64,000 nt of DNA from Alcanivorax sp. (GTDB lineage: Bacteria > Pseudomonadota > Gammaproteobacteria > Pseudomonadales > Alcanivoracaceae). The translations under genes and the position numbers were made by a program. Positions within the stretch are counted from its first letter, which is position 1. Every line of letters starts with the position of its first letter. The notes under the pieces were generated by a model. It saw only the letters and a program-made list of their open reading frames with translations. It was not told the DNA's origin and made no database searches. This document shows, one piece after another, positions 8,068-16,026 of the stretch. The DNA lies in contig NZ_CP051240.1 of the NCBI RefSeq assembly GCF_017794965.1, forward strand, positions 3,472,001 to 3,536,000, read 5' to 3'.

Positions 8068-9660
8068 ATGAATGTAAAAAATACCCTTTTAATCGCTCTT
8101 TCTCTTCTCTCTATTTTGGGCTGTTCTTCATCAGACAAGATGATCAACTCGGAAGCGATTCTCAAAGGCAACGTCAGTTTCATTGATGAATATCAGGAAT
8201 CATCCTACGTAAAATCAGAGAATTCAGACTACCGACCGGGCTACACGCACTACAACGCGATGACCGCCGCCATTACATACCGAAACAAAGCGGCTGTAGA
8301 AAAACTGGTCGACCTGGGCGCAAGTAGAAAGGTTGTCATTCGCTACTACGAAAAGAGCGCAGACAATCAATGGCCGGCAGCCAGAGAAATCATAGCAAGT
8401 AGCAGCGCAGAACTTGCCTGCATCACAGGAGATATTGAGATAACCGATTATTTACTGGCGAAATTTCCTGATGAAACTTTCAATTACTCTCGATGCCTGT
8501 ATTTCAATGTCGCTGGAGCTTTTGCTGCTAACGGCCACCCCCATGATTTTTATCAAGACAAACCATGGCTAACCAAACCCTCCCCTGTTGAACAGTATCA
8601 ATTTATCAAAGAGCTGATTTACCGAGGAGCAAATGTGTCAGTCTTTGAGGATGAAGCCCTGCGAAAAAGCCTGGAAATTCCCGGCAATCTCGTGCGCGGC
8701 AAGATCACTGAAAGCAGCCTTTTTGGTTATGGGCTATCTTTTTCTACTAGTAGCCTGACTTTCCCTAAAGCGACTGCACTGGTTGAAGCAGGGCTCGATA
8801 CTTCAGCCGCTTACCCTTGGTGGATCGCGATTTCCAATGCAACCTCCATGATGGAACCAACCGAATATGTGATGAACCTGGCTAACGCCATGCTCTATGC
8901 AGGAGCCAACCCGAATCTTACTGGCCAATTCAAGGTCATTTCTGATGCCGGTAGCAGGGAACTAATTTATTCGGAAAGGAGCGGGTTCAGCTTGCTTCAT
9001 CTGGCCGCCTACTATGGAAATAGCGCGCTCTATACCTCCTTGCTCCAAAACGGAGCCGACCCATCCATGAAGGATAGTAGCGGTCGCCTTGCTCTAGATT
9101 ATGCCGAACATGAACAACGTTGGTACCAGAAAATATCTGACGATGAGCAAGCCAGAAAGCTCGCCTCTAAAAAGCAAAGCAGCGACGTTCTTGGCAAGGC
9201 ATTAGCCATAGGCATTGGCGCCGCCGCCGTTGGCAGCTTGGATATAGATAACGAGCTTTCTGCAAAGACCATGGAAAACCTTGCCACTGATGTTCTGACA
9301 GAATCAGGCAAAAAAAATATGGCCGCGGAACTATACCCTGAAAGGGGTAATACTAAACAGCAACCAGACACGATATCCCCAGAAACAAGCCTTTATTCGG
9401 ATAATCGCTCATCATCCAAAGATGACTTTTCAGAATGCGTAGAAAAAAAACGAGCGCAATACCCTGGAAAAAGCCTGAACAATATGCGGCAACGCTGTTT
9501 TCCAATTACGGCCACTTGCTGGAACTGGGGTAGCGGAGAAAGCGCAGTATATGAATACTGCAGTGAAGATTCCTTACGCGAACGCGGCGTAGACGCACAC
9601 CCCTATGACAAGAACAAAAAGCATGAATGGGACTGTGGCGGCTCAAGAAGTAGCTGCTAA
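8068..9660 (+). CDS. Ankyrin-repeat lipoprotein, AT-rich, probably acquired
   Basis: The 530-residue protein has a lipoprotein signal (LSILGCSSS, Cys19). Ankyrin-like helices occur around residues 65-85 and 120-200, and there is a clear repeat near residue 308 (SLLHLAAYYGN, LLQNGADPSMKDSSGRLALD). A low-complexity middle segment contains a short hydrophobic stretch (LGKALAIGIGAAAVG). The C-terminal 80 residues are rich in cysteine (CVEKK, RCFPITATCWNW, YCSED, DCGGSRSSC). Its base composition is visibly more AT-rich than that of all neighbours, which suggests horizontal acquisition. Ankyrin repeats mediate protein contacts. The partner is unknown, and no toxin domain was recognised. Confidence 0.72.
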   Translation: MNVKNTLLIALSLLSILGCSSSDKMINSEAILKGNVSFIDEYQESSYVKSENSDYRPGYTHYNAMTAAITYRNKAAVEKLVDLGASRKVVIRYYEKSADNQWPAAREIIASSSAELACITGDIEITDYLLAKFPDETFNYSRCLYFNVAGAFAANGHPHDFYQDKPWLTKPSPVEQYQFIKELIYRGANVSVFEDEALRKSLEIPGNLVRGKITESSLFGYGLSFSTSSLTFPKATALVEAGLDTSAAYPWWIAISNATSMMEPTEYVMNLANAMLYAGANPNLTGQFKVISDAGSRELIYSERSGFSLLHLAAYYGNSALYTSLLQNGADPSMKDSSGRLALDYAEHEQRWYQKISDDEQARKLASKKQSSDVLGKALAIGIGAAAVGSLDIDNELSAKTMENLATDVLTESGKKNMAAELYPERGNTKQQPDTISPETSLYSDNRSSSKDDFSECVEKKRAQYPGKSLNNMRQRCFPITATCWNWGSGESAVYEYCSEDSLRERGVDAHPYDKNKKHEWDCGGSRSSC

Positions 9661-9823
9661 ACCCCTAAATGAAAAAGTAACGCAACGAGGGCCAGGTCTC
9701 CCATTTCCCACAAGGAGGGCCTGCGCCGGGATAAGACGGCGCCAATTCGTGTGGGATCCGGGACCAGGTCTTGCGTCGTGCATCACCTTCTTCACCGCCC
9801 AGCACGGTTGTTCGAATCCGAAA

Positions 9824-10807
9824 TCATCCATCTTCTTGCCCGGAATACTTTTCCAGCAATGCCATAGTCAGCGAATACTGCTGCGCACAGAACGCAGAAA
9901 ATTCCGACAGGGCAGCCTCATTGGGCCAAACGCCTGTGCGCCTGTTCAACTGACCAACACCGATCTCATACTCAGCCAGCAGCTGAATGTAGGCGCGGCG
10001 TTCTTCCAGCGGGATCACCAGCGGTGGCAGGCCGCTTTTCAATAACGGAATATTCGCCAGCAGGCGAGCAAGGCGACCATTGCCATCCCAGAACGGATGA
10101 ATATGCACAAAGCCCGCATGAATTCTGGCGTAGCAATCAGCGGCCTGATCAAAGCTCATTTCTCCCGCCGCATTGATCGCCGCAATCAACTCCTTCATCA
10201 GTGGCGGCACTTCTGAAGGGACTGCGTATTCGATAAACACCTGCTGATTATCCGGTGTCACCACGTAAGTGCCGTTGACCTCATTTTTCCATGCACCGCT
10301 TGGTTTGTAGATGTCGGTAACCACCTCTGTTTGCACCGCCCGGTGCAAATCAAACAAACGCTGCTCGGTTAATGGCCCGGCAAGCCCCTGGTAGATCAGC
10401 TCAATGGCGCGGGCGTGACCGACAACTTCCTGGTGCTCTTTCAGGGGCTTGCCGGAAATGGTCAATCCCTCTTCCAGAATGAAGTGGGTGTCCCCCAATG
10501 TCAGGGTATTGCCTTCCAGAGCGGTTGAGGTGTGCGTCCACAGGTCCCGTAGCTGCTTGAGCAGGCTACCCCGGTGCTGCGACGGCACCCGCTGCAGGAA
10601 GGGTGGCAGCGAAGCTTCCTGCCGGTACTGGTAGCGAGTGGAGCGCCTGGCGCCTGTACGTTGCAACACCCCCTGTGCAACCCATTCACTGAGCCACCGG
10701 CGCAAAGTCCTCTCCGGGACCTGGACTGGGATGTCGTGAATAGAGAACGGGTTCAGCTGGGTCTTCACCCAATCCAGGGTGGCATTTTGAGCCGTCTTAT
10801 TGGCCAT
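9824..10807 (-). CDS. Fic/DOC-family protein with N-terminal winged helix
   Basis: The 327-residue protein carries the complete Fic active-site motif HPFWDGNGRLAR starting at His237. Fic enzymes typically transfer AMP from ATP to protein hydroxyls. Upstream is the inhibitory motif STALEGN (Ser94, Glu98), which marks class II Fic proteins held off by their own N-terminal helix. Residues 1-60 look like a winged helix-turn-helix (VPERTLRRWLSEWVAQGVLQRTG). The gene stands alone with a palindromic region just upstream, so self-regulation is plausible. Its target cannot be read. No antitoxin gene is adjacent. Confidence 0.9.
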   Translation of the reverse strand: MANKTAQNATLDWVKTQLNPFSIHDIPVQVPERTLRRWLSEWVAQGVLQRTGARRSTRYQYRQEASLPPFLQRVPSQHRGSLLKQLRDLWTHTSTALEGNTLTLGDTHFILEEGLTISGKPLKEHQEVVGHARAIELIYQGLAGPLTEQRLFDLHRAVQTEVVTDIYKPSGAWKNEVNGTYVVTPDNQQVFIEYAVPSEVPPLMKELIAAINAAGEMSFDQAADCYARIHAGFVHIHPFWDGNGRLARLLANIPLLKSGLPPLVIPLEERRAYIQLLAEYEIGVGQLNRRTGVWPNEAALSEFSAFCAQQYSLTMALLEKYSGQEDG

Positions 10808-10830
10808 AGATCATCGCCGAAAGGACTTTA

Positions 10831-10875
10831 ACGGCCACTTTTGCATAAATACGGCCATTTTTCTATGGCCGTATT
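10831..10875 (-). promoter_or_regulatory. Palindromic operator candidate upstream of fic
   Basis: AATACGGCCAT (10848-10858) and ATGGCCGTATT (10865-10875) form a perfect 11-bp inverted repeat with a 6-base gap. A third related half-site (AACGGCCAC) starts at 10830. All lie within 70 bases of the fic start on the minus strand. The Fic protein has its own winged helix, so it is the natural candidate to bind. This is inference. Confidence 0.55.
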
Positions 10876-11035
10876 GCCTGATGGGCATGCTGGATGCAGA
10901 AGTGAACGCCAGGCTCTTCCGAGGAGGACATTCACGGGAAATGATCGTGAGAGACGCAGATGCTTCGCTGCGCTCACCCCCTTCGGCAATTCTGCGCTTC
11001 AGTGGCAGCTGAGGTCAGTTGCCACAACGCTTCTG

Positions 11036-11076
11036 CTACGGCGGAGATGGGCTCACGCCCATTTCCGCCCTACGAG
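11036..11076. repeat. REP element, GTAGGGCGGAAATG class
   Basis: On the minus strand this reads GTAGGGCGGAAATGGGC, loop, GCCCATCTCCGCCGTAG, a hairpin-forming repeat. A second copy lies at 33692-33723, so it is a distinct REP class from the GTAGGAGC elements. Confidence 0.65.
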
Positions 11077-11081
11077 AGCCG

Positions 11082-11483
11082 CTAGACTGGCTGGCCGCCC
11101 TCGCTCAAAAAGCCTTCCGCAATAATCACCGCCGCCATGGAATCGACACGCGGGTCAGCTTTCTGGATACCGGTACGATCACGGGCTTCGCGTGTACTGA
11201 GGCGCTCATCCACCAGCCACACTTTCATGCCAAAGCGGCCTTTCAAACGGCCGGCAAATTTCTTTGCCCGCGCGGTGGATTCGCTTTCACTGCCATCCAT
11301 GTTCAAGGGCAAACCGACCACCAGGGCTTCCGGCTGCCATTCTTTCAACAGGGCGGCAATGTCATCCCAATTGGGCTGGGTATTTTTACAGGGCAGGGCT
11401 TTCAGCGGTGAGGCGGTGCCGAGCAGCTCATTGCCGCTGGCCACGCCGATTTTCTGGGTGCCGTAGTCGAAGGCCAAAATCAT
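11082..11483 (-). CDS. yqgF: YqgF/RuvX putative pre-16S rRNA nuclease
   Basis: The 133-residue protein has the RNase H-like fold, with FDYGTQKIGVA at the N-terminus, GLPLNMDGSES in the middle and VDERLST later. These are hallmarks of YqgF. The family is implicated in 16S rRNA 5'-end maturation. The open frame extends 16 codons upstream, but those codons are encoded by a heptad repeat, so MILAFDYG at 11483 is the true start. No clear Shine-Dalgarno is left between repeat and start. The ancestral order is yqgE-yqgF-pyrR. Here pyrR has been displaced. Confidence 0.93.
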   Translation of the reverse strand: MILAFDYGTQKIGVASGNELLGTASPLKALPCKNTQPNWDDIAALLKEWQPEALVVGLPLNMDGSESESTARAKKFAGRLKGRFGMKVWLVDERLSTREARDRTGIQKADPRVDSMAAVIIAEGFLSEGGQPV

Positions 11484-11490
11484 GAGGGGC

Positions 11491-11651
11491 AGTGAACAGT
11501 TAACAGTGAAGAGTGAACAGCGACGCGACAACCGGTTCGTGTTTTTGCAAGTCTATCAGTCGCGCACACGCCAAGGCCGCGGCCTGCAACCTCTGAAAAA
11601 GAAAAAACCGATCCCGCGTAACTGTTCACTGTTAACTATTCACTATTAACT
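11491..11651. repeat. Paired heptad arrays between yqgF and yqgE
   Basis: The left array (11491-11518) reads AGTGAAC, AGTTAAC, AGTGAAG, AGTGAAC. The right, inverted array (11624-11651) reads GTTCACT, GTTAACT, ATTCACT, ATTAACT. They use the same unit as the element at 2745-3042. The right array runs into the yqgE stop codon, and the left ends 7 bases before the yqgF start. Confidence 0.8.
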
Positions 11652-11653
11652 GT

Positions 11654-12214
11654 TTAGCTGTGCCCCGCCTGACCCGCGATCAGGTTGATGTCCACGCCGA
11701 TGCGTGCGGCTGCGGCGTGCCAGGATTGTTCGAAGGGGGTGTCGAGGACCAGTTCGCGGCTGGCGGGGGTGCTGAGCCAGGCGTTATCTACCAGTTCCTG
11801 TTCCAGCTGGCCGGCTTCCCAGCCGGCATAGCCGAGACACACCAGGGACTGTTCCGGGCCTTCGCCCACGGCGATGGCTTCGAGGATGTCACGGCTAGTG
11901 GTGAGCATCAGACCATCACTGAGCAGAATGCTGGAATCCCAGTGGGTGGACGCCGCATGAATGATGAAGCCGGCTTCCTGCTGCACCGGGCCTCCGGCCA
12001 CCACCCGATGTCGCTCGGACGGCGGCACTTCGATCTCGATATCCATGTCTGCAAGGATGTCGCCGAGACTGATCTGCACCGGGCGATTGAGGGTCAGGCC
12101 CATGGCGCCCTCGCTGCTGTGCTCAACGACATAGGTGACGGAATGCTCGAAGTTGGGGTCAGCCATCTGCGGCATGGCCACCAGCAACTGGTGTTTCAGG
12201 GTTGTCTCTTCCAT
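11654..12214 (-). CDS. yqgE: YqgE/AlgH-family protein (DUF179)
   Basis: The 186-residue protein has the hallmark start KHQLLVAMPQMADPNFEHSVTYVVEH followed by GAMGLTLNRP, and the later GYAGWEAGQLE. The biochemical role is unresolved. In Pseudomonas the homologue AlgH affects alginate and virulence regulation. ATG 12214 was chosen because it matches the family N-terminus. The frame continues 20 codons upstream into heptad-repeat DNA. It lies between tonB-like and yqgF as in Pseudomonas. Confidence 0.93.
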   Translation of the reverse strand: MEETTLKHQLLVAMPQMADPNFEHSVTYVVEHSSEGAMGLTLNRPVQISLGDILADMDIEIEVPPSERHRVVAGGPVQQEAGFIIHAASTHWDSSILLSDGLMLTTSRDILEAIAVGEGPEQSLVCLGYAGWEAGQLEQELVDNAWLSTPASRELVLDTPFEQSWHAAAARIGVDINLIAGQAGHS

Positions 12215-12260
12215 GGGCACAGTATCCGGCGACGGGGGGAGGGCTGCAAGCGCGGGGCCG

Positions 12261-12415
12261 AGTTGAAAGTTCAAAGTTTAAAGTTCAAACGCGGATCGGG
12301 TCAGGGGGTTTTGGCAGGCTGTGCCCGCGTTCGCCGGTAATGGCGCGGGCACAGAGGCCAGCAACAGCCAAACTGGCCTCGCGCCTTTTCAACTTTAAAC
12401 TTTGAACTTTCAACT
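12261..12415. repeat. Heptad-bounded element, AGTTNAA type with stem-loop core
   Basis: The left array is 12261-12288 (AGTTGAA, AGTTCAA, AGTTTAA, AGTTCAA). The right inverted array is 12388-12415 (TTCAACT, TTAAACT, TTGAACT, TTCAACT). The core holds GTGCCCGCG-loop-CGCGGGCAC. The loop TTCGCCGGTAATGG recurs in reverse complement in the element at 53734-53887. The right array begins about 5 bases after the tonB-like stop codon. Confidence 0.85.
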
Positions 12416-12419
12416 GCTT

Positions 12420-13295
12420 CTACTTCGACGACACCTTGCGGCTGCTGTCGAATTTCCAGGTGCGGATGATTTCCAGCACATCCATATGCTTGCGCATTTC
12501 CGGGGTAAAGTTGTCGAAGGGCGCAGCCATGCGCACGCTCTGAATGGCCGCCTGGTCGAGGAACTTGTGACCGGAAGACTGCAGCACACGCACTTCCTTG
12601 AGGGCGCCATCCTTCTGGATCGCCACCAACAGGCGCACGGCGCCGAAGGTATTGCTGTTCAACGCCTTGGCCGGGAAGTTGCGGGTCCCCATGGTTTCCA
12701 CTTCGCGGCGGAAGGTATCGATGTACTGGGCCTCATAATGCGCCTTGGCAGACACCGAGGTGAGGCGGCGGATACGCGGGCGCTTGGCGTAGGCCTGCTT
12801 CTGCTCGGCCAGTCGCGCCTGCAGGCTGGCGATCTGCTGACTCATGTCGAGCAGATTTTCCTGCTTGGCCACCTTGAGCGGCTTCTGCTCGGTCTTTTCC
12901 TTCTGTTCGGCTTGCACCTTCTGCTCGCTCTCGCGGGCGGTGGTGATCACCAGCAACTGGGACTGGCGGTCACGCTGCTGCAGAGTGGTCTTTTCCTTGA
13001 GTTGGACGTTTTCCAGCTTGCTGTCGGCAAAGTCCGCCTGCTCGGTGGTGGTCAGTTCCTGCTTTTCAGCCAGATCCCCGGAGCCCTGCTGGTTGCTCTG
13101 GGCAATAAAGTCGGCCTCATCCGGTTCCTCGTCACTGCGGAACTGGGACAGGGTCACCTCCAGGGTGTGCGGGGCGGCACGCTGCTTTTCCGGGGCAAAG
13201 TTGACCCCGAAGATCAGGATGCCGTGGAAGGCCAGCGCCAGAAACACGGTAAAGGTAAGGCGATCTGAAGCACTGACGGGTGAATTGGCTGCCAT
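12420..13295 (-). CDS. TonB-family energy transducer (TonB3-like)
   Basis: The 291-residue protein has one N-terminal transmembrane helix (LTFTVFLALAFHGILIFGVNF), a long charged, Gln- and Lys-rich periplasmic linker (about residues 60-200) that may form a coiled coil, and a C-terminal TonB domain (GAVRLLVAIQKDGALKEVRVLQSSG). The classical Pro-rich linker is absent. Its position next to gshB and the pil-chp operon matches Pseudomonas tonB3, a gene linked to twitching motility, which makes the same role plausible here. No ExbB or ExbD is nearby. Confidence 0.88.
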   Translation of the reverse strand: MAANSPVSASDRLTFTVFLALAFHGILIFGVNFAPEKQRAAPHTLEVTLSQFRSDEEPDEADFIAQSNQQGSGDLAEKQELTTTEQADFADSKLENVQLKEKTTLQQRDRQSQLLVITTARESEQKVQAEQKEKTEQKPLKVAKQENLLDMSQQIASLQARLAEQKQAYAKRPRIRRLTSVSAKAHYEAQYIDTFRREVETMGTRNFPAKALNSNTFGAVRLLVAIQKDGALKEVRVLQSSGHKFLDQAAIQSVRMAAPFDNFTPEMRKHMDVLEIIRTWKFDSSRKVSSK

Positions 13296-13331
13296 GAATT
13301 CTTCTTTTCACTACTGCTTATTGTGTTATTT

Positions 13332-13399
13332 CCGTAGGAGCCTGCCTGCGGGCGAAGGCCAGAACAAGCGAAAGATCGCCTGCAGGCAGGCTCCTACGG
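13332..13399. repeat. Inverted REP pair between tonB-like and gshB
   Basis: CCGTAGGAGCCTGCCTGC (13332-13349) and its exact reverse complement (13382-13399) form an 18-bp perfect inverted repeat around 32 bases. It is a BIME-like pair of the GTAGGAGC class. The transcript hairpin could also attenuate or protect gshB mRNA, whose stop codon is 10 bases away. Confidence 0.8.
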
Positions 13400-13408
13400 T
13401 GAAAGCGG

Positions 13409-14362
13409 TCAGGACGCGTCCCGGACCGCCAGCAGGGCATCGAACATCTGCCCGGCAATGTTGATATCAAAGATCGCATCCAGCTCACGAATGCAGGTGG
13501 GGCTGGTCACGTTGATCTCGGTGAGATAGTCACCAATCACATCCAGGCCCACGAAATATAGCCCCTTGCGCTTCAGGGTCGGACCGACCTGTTCGCAGAT
13601 CCAGCGGTCCCGGTCCGTCAGCTCACGGCCCTGACCGGTACCACCGGCGGCCAGATTACCACGCAACTCGCCCTCCTTGGGGATTCGCGCCAGCGCATAG
13701 GGCAGTGGCTCGCCGTTGATCATCAGGATGCGCTTGTCGCCATCCTTGATCTCCGGGACATAGCGCTGCGCCATGATGGGCGTCTTGCCATGCTGGGTGA
13801 GCACCTCGATCACCACCGAAATGTTGGGACTATCCTTGCGCACCCGGAAGATGTTGCTGCCGCCCATGCCGTCCAGCGGCTTCATGACAGTGTCATCGAA
13901 CTCACGTACAAAATCGCGCAGCAGCCCGGCCTGGCTAGTGACCAGGGTAGGCGCGCAGCACTGCGGAAAGTCCGTGGCAAACAGTTTTTCATTGCTGTCG
14001 CGGACACTGCCCGGGCGATTCACCACCAGCACGCCCTCCCGCTCGGCCTTCTCCAGCAGATAGGTGGCGTAGATGTACTCGGTGTTGAAGGGCGGGTCCT
14101 GGCGCATCAGGATAATATCCAAATCTGCCAGATCCAGGTTCACGGCGTCGGCCAGACGGTACCAATCGTCGTTATTGTCGGTCACAGTGACTGCCCGTGT
14201 GGCCGCAAAACTGCGACCATCGCGCACGTAGAGATCAGCAGGCTCCATGTAATAGAGGGACCAGCCGCGCCGCTGGGCTTCCAGCATCATGGCGAAAGTA
14301 CTGTCTTTCCAGGGTTTGATCTTGGCGATGGGGTCCATCACCACGCCGACTTTCAGGCTCAT
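13409..14362 (-). CDS. gshB: Glutathione synthetase
   Basis: This enzyme joins gamma-glutamylcysteine and glycine using ATP. The 317-residue protein shows the prokaryotic GshB pattern: MSLKVGVVMDPI at the start, DTVMKPLDGMGGSNIFRV in the ATP-grasp core, RILMINGEPLPYALARIP, and the late GLDVIGDYLTEINVTSPTCIRE. Start 14362 has GGAG 6 bases upstream. An in-frame ATG eight codons earlier has none. The divergent pilG gene starts 254 bases away, as in Pseudomonas. Confidence 0.96.
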   Translation of the reverse strand: MSLKVGVVMDPIAKIKPWKDSTFAMMLEAQRRGWSLYYMEPADLYVRDGRSFAATRAVTVTDNNDDWYRLADAVNLDLADLDIILMRQDPPFNTEYIYATYLLEKAEREGVLVVNRPGSVRDSNEKLFATDFPQCCAPTLVTSQAGLLRDFVREFDDTVMKPLDGMGGSNIFRVRKDSPNISVVIEVLTQHGKTPIMAQRYVPEIKDGDKRILMINGEPLPYALARIPKEGELRGNLAAGGTGQGRELTDRDRWICEQVGPTLKRKGLYFVGLDVIGDYLTEINVTSPTCIRELDAIFDINIAGQMFDALLAVRDAS

Positions 14363-14616
14363 GGGATCTCCACAGATAGGGGGCACGGCCGGGCAATATT
14401 AGCAGCGCCGGCGGGGGATCGCCATGCGTCAGAGAGGCCTGGCGCCAGAGGAAGTTTTCTCAAGTTTCATAGGGTCTTATAGATTGATTGTAGAATCTGT
14501 GTTAAAAACTTTCCTTGGGCTGACACCGCCACAGGCCCCGCCCATCGAATTACTAGAAAGGCCAAAAATTACAATAAGTTGCGGCCAATTACGGTTCACG
14601 GTTAAAGGCAGTTTCC

Positions 14617-15000
14617 ATGACTGACAATTTCCAAGACCTCAAGGTGATGGTCATCGACGACTCAAAAACGATTCGTCGGACCGCAGAAACCTTGTTGAAA
14701 AAAGCAGGTTGTGAAGTGATCACCGCCACCGATGGCTTCGACGCCTTGGCCAAAATCGCCGACACCAAGCCCAATATCATCTTCGTGGACATCATGATGC
14801 CGCGACTGGATGGGTATCAAACCTGTGCGCTTATCAAGAACAACAGTGCCTTCAAGTCCACCCCGGTGATCATGCTGTCCTCCAAGGACGGCTTGTTCGA
14901 CAAGGCCAAGGGACGAATCGTGGGCTCTGATGAATACCTGACCAAACCGTTCTCCAAGGACGAACTGCTCGGCGCGATTCGCCAGCACATGGCAGGTTAG
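14617..15000 (+). CDS. pilG: PilG response regulator
   Basis: The 127-residue stand-alone receiver has acidic pocket DD at 14-15, phospho-acceptor Asp58 (FVDIMMPRLDG) and the conserved Lys in YLTKPF. In the Pil-Chp system PilG takes phosphate from ChpA and promotes pilus extension and cAMP signalling (Pseudomonas knowledge). It is the first gene of a plus-strand run that continues through chpC with gaps of only 17-153 bases. The 250-base region upstream of it, shared with divergent gshB, should hold the operon promoter. No unambiguous -35/-10 pair was fixed. Confidence 0.96.
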   Translation: MTDNFQDLKVMVIDDSKTIRRTAETLLKKAGCEVITATDGFDALAKIADTKPNIIFVDIMMPRLDGYQTCALIKNNSAFKSTPVIMLSSKDGLFDKAKGRIVGSDEYLTKPFSKDELLGAIRQHMAG

Positions 15001-15032
15001 GCAGCACGCATGCTGACCGGATAGAGGAAAAG

Positions 15033-15401
15033 ATGGCTCGAATTCTGATTGTTGATGACTCTCCCACCGAAACCTACAAGTTGCGGGAGATTCTGGAAAA
15101 AAACGGCCACGAGGTACTCGAGGCCGCCAACGGTGCCGATGGCGTGGCCATGGCCCGCTCCGAACTGCCCGAACTGGTGCTCATGGACGTGGTGATGCCT
15201 GGCCTTAACGGCTTCCAGGCCACCCGCCAGCTGACCAAGGGGGCAGACACCGCGCACATTCCCATCGTGATCGTCACCACCAAGGACCAGGAAACCGACC
15301 GTGTCTGGGGCAAACGCCAGGGCGCCAAGGATTACCTGACCAAGCCAGTGGATGAAGATCTGCTCCTGCAAACCGTCGACCGCATGCTGGCCGACAGCTG
15401 A
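15033..15401 (+). CDS. pilH: PilH response regulator
   Basis: This is the second stand-alone receiver of the Pil-Chp operon, 122 residues, with DD at 8-9, phospho-acceptor Asp52 (VLMDVVMPGLNG) and Lys in YLTKPV. In Pseudomonas PilH acts against PilG, favouring retraction or serving as a phosphate sink. The Shine-Dalgarno AGAGGAAA lies close to the ATG. Confidence 0.96.
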   Translation: MARILIVDDSPTETYKLREILEKNGHEVLEAANGADGVAMARSELPELVLMDVVMPGLNGFQATRQLTKGADTAHIPIVIVTTKDQETDRVWGKRQGAKDYLTKPVDEDLLLQTVDRMLADS

Positions 15402-15418
15402 TCCGCAAGGAGCCATGA

Positions 15419-15967
15419 ATGAGCGCTAGCGCCTCCGCCGCCTACATCAAGCTTACCGAATACCATCAGCGTTGCCGGGAGCAGGCCAAAGACCTGCCCA
15501 TGCAGCAGGATGCGGTCAGCTACTGGAGCGGCGTGGGCTTTGTGCTCGATGGCAAGAAATACGTAGCACCGCTGGATGAGGTTTCCGAAATCCTCACGGT
15601 GCCGGCCTATACCCGCATTCCCGGCGCACAAAGCTGGATGAAGGGTATCGCCAACGTTCGTGGCCGCCTGATGACCGTGATGGATCTCAGCGGCTTTCTG
15701 GAAAAAAGTTCACCGATTCAGGAAAAGCGCCGACGGCTGCTTGTGCTGGATCAGGACGACCTCTACACCGGCATGACCGTGGATGAGGTACTGGGGATGC
15801 AGCATTTCCCCATTGATGAATTTGTCGAATCACTGCCGGTCAGTGATCCCAGCGTCACAGGATACGTGCGCGGGGCCTATCGGCGCGACGGGGAGTACTG
15901 GTCCGTGTTCAGCCTTTCCCGGCTGGCAGAGGACCCGCGTTTCATGCAGGTAGCCCGCACCGGCTGA
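15419..15967 (+). CDS. pilI: PilI CheW-like adaptor
   Basis: The 182-residue protein is a CheW-type SH3-like adaptor that should couple the receptor PilJ to the kinase ChpA. The pattern GVGFVLDGKKYVAPLDEVSEIL, then SWMKGIANVRGRLMTVMDLSGFL, is typical. It begins 17 bases after pilH behind AAGGAG. Confidence 0.95.
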   Translation: MSASASAAYIKLTEYHQRCREQAKDLPMQQDAVSYWSGVGFVLDGKKYVAPLDEVSEILTVPAYTRIPGAQSWMKGIANVRGRLMTVMDLSGFLEKSSPIQEKRRRLLVLDQDDLYTGMTVDEVLGMQHFPIDEFVESLPVSDPSVTGYVRGAYRRDGEYWSVFSLSRLAEDPRFMQVARTG

Positions 15968-16026
15968 CTGCATCACGCGTACTTGGGGTACATAAGAAGA
16001 GTGAACGCCAGGCCAGGAGCCAGACT

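Noticed and set aside
9661..9823. Imperfect GGCCAGGTCTCCC / GGGACCAGGTCT repeats between the ankyrin and fic genes
   Set aside because: The similarity is short and in direct orientation. No hairpin with a T-run or mobile-element end could be defined.
9824..10807. Fic protein as a toxin-antitoxin pair
   Set aside because: No small antitoxin gene is adjacent, and the inhibitory motif is inside the protein, so it is a class II self-inhibited Fic.
13332..13399. 18-bp inverted repeat as an intrinsic terminator of gshB
   Set aside because: The stem has no T-run on either side, and its sequence is the GTAGGAGC REP class. It is better called a REP pair, although it may still shape the mRNA end.
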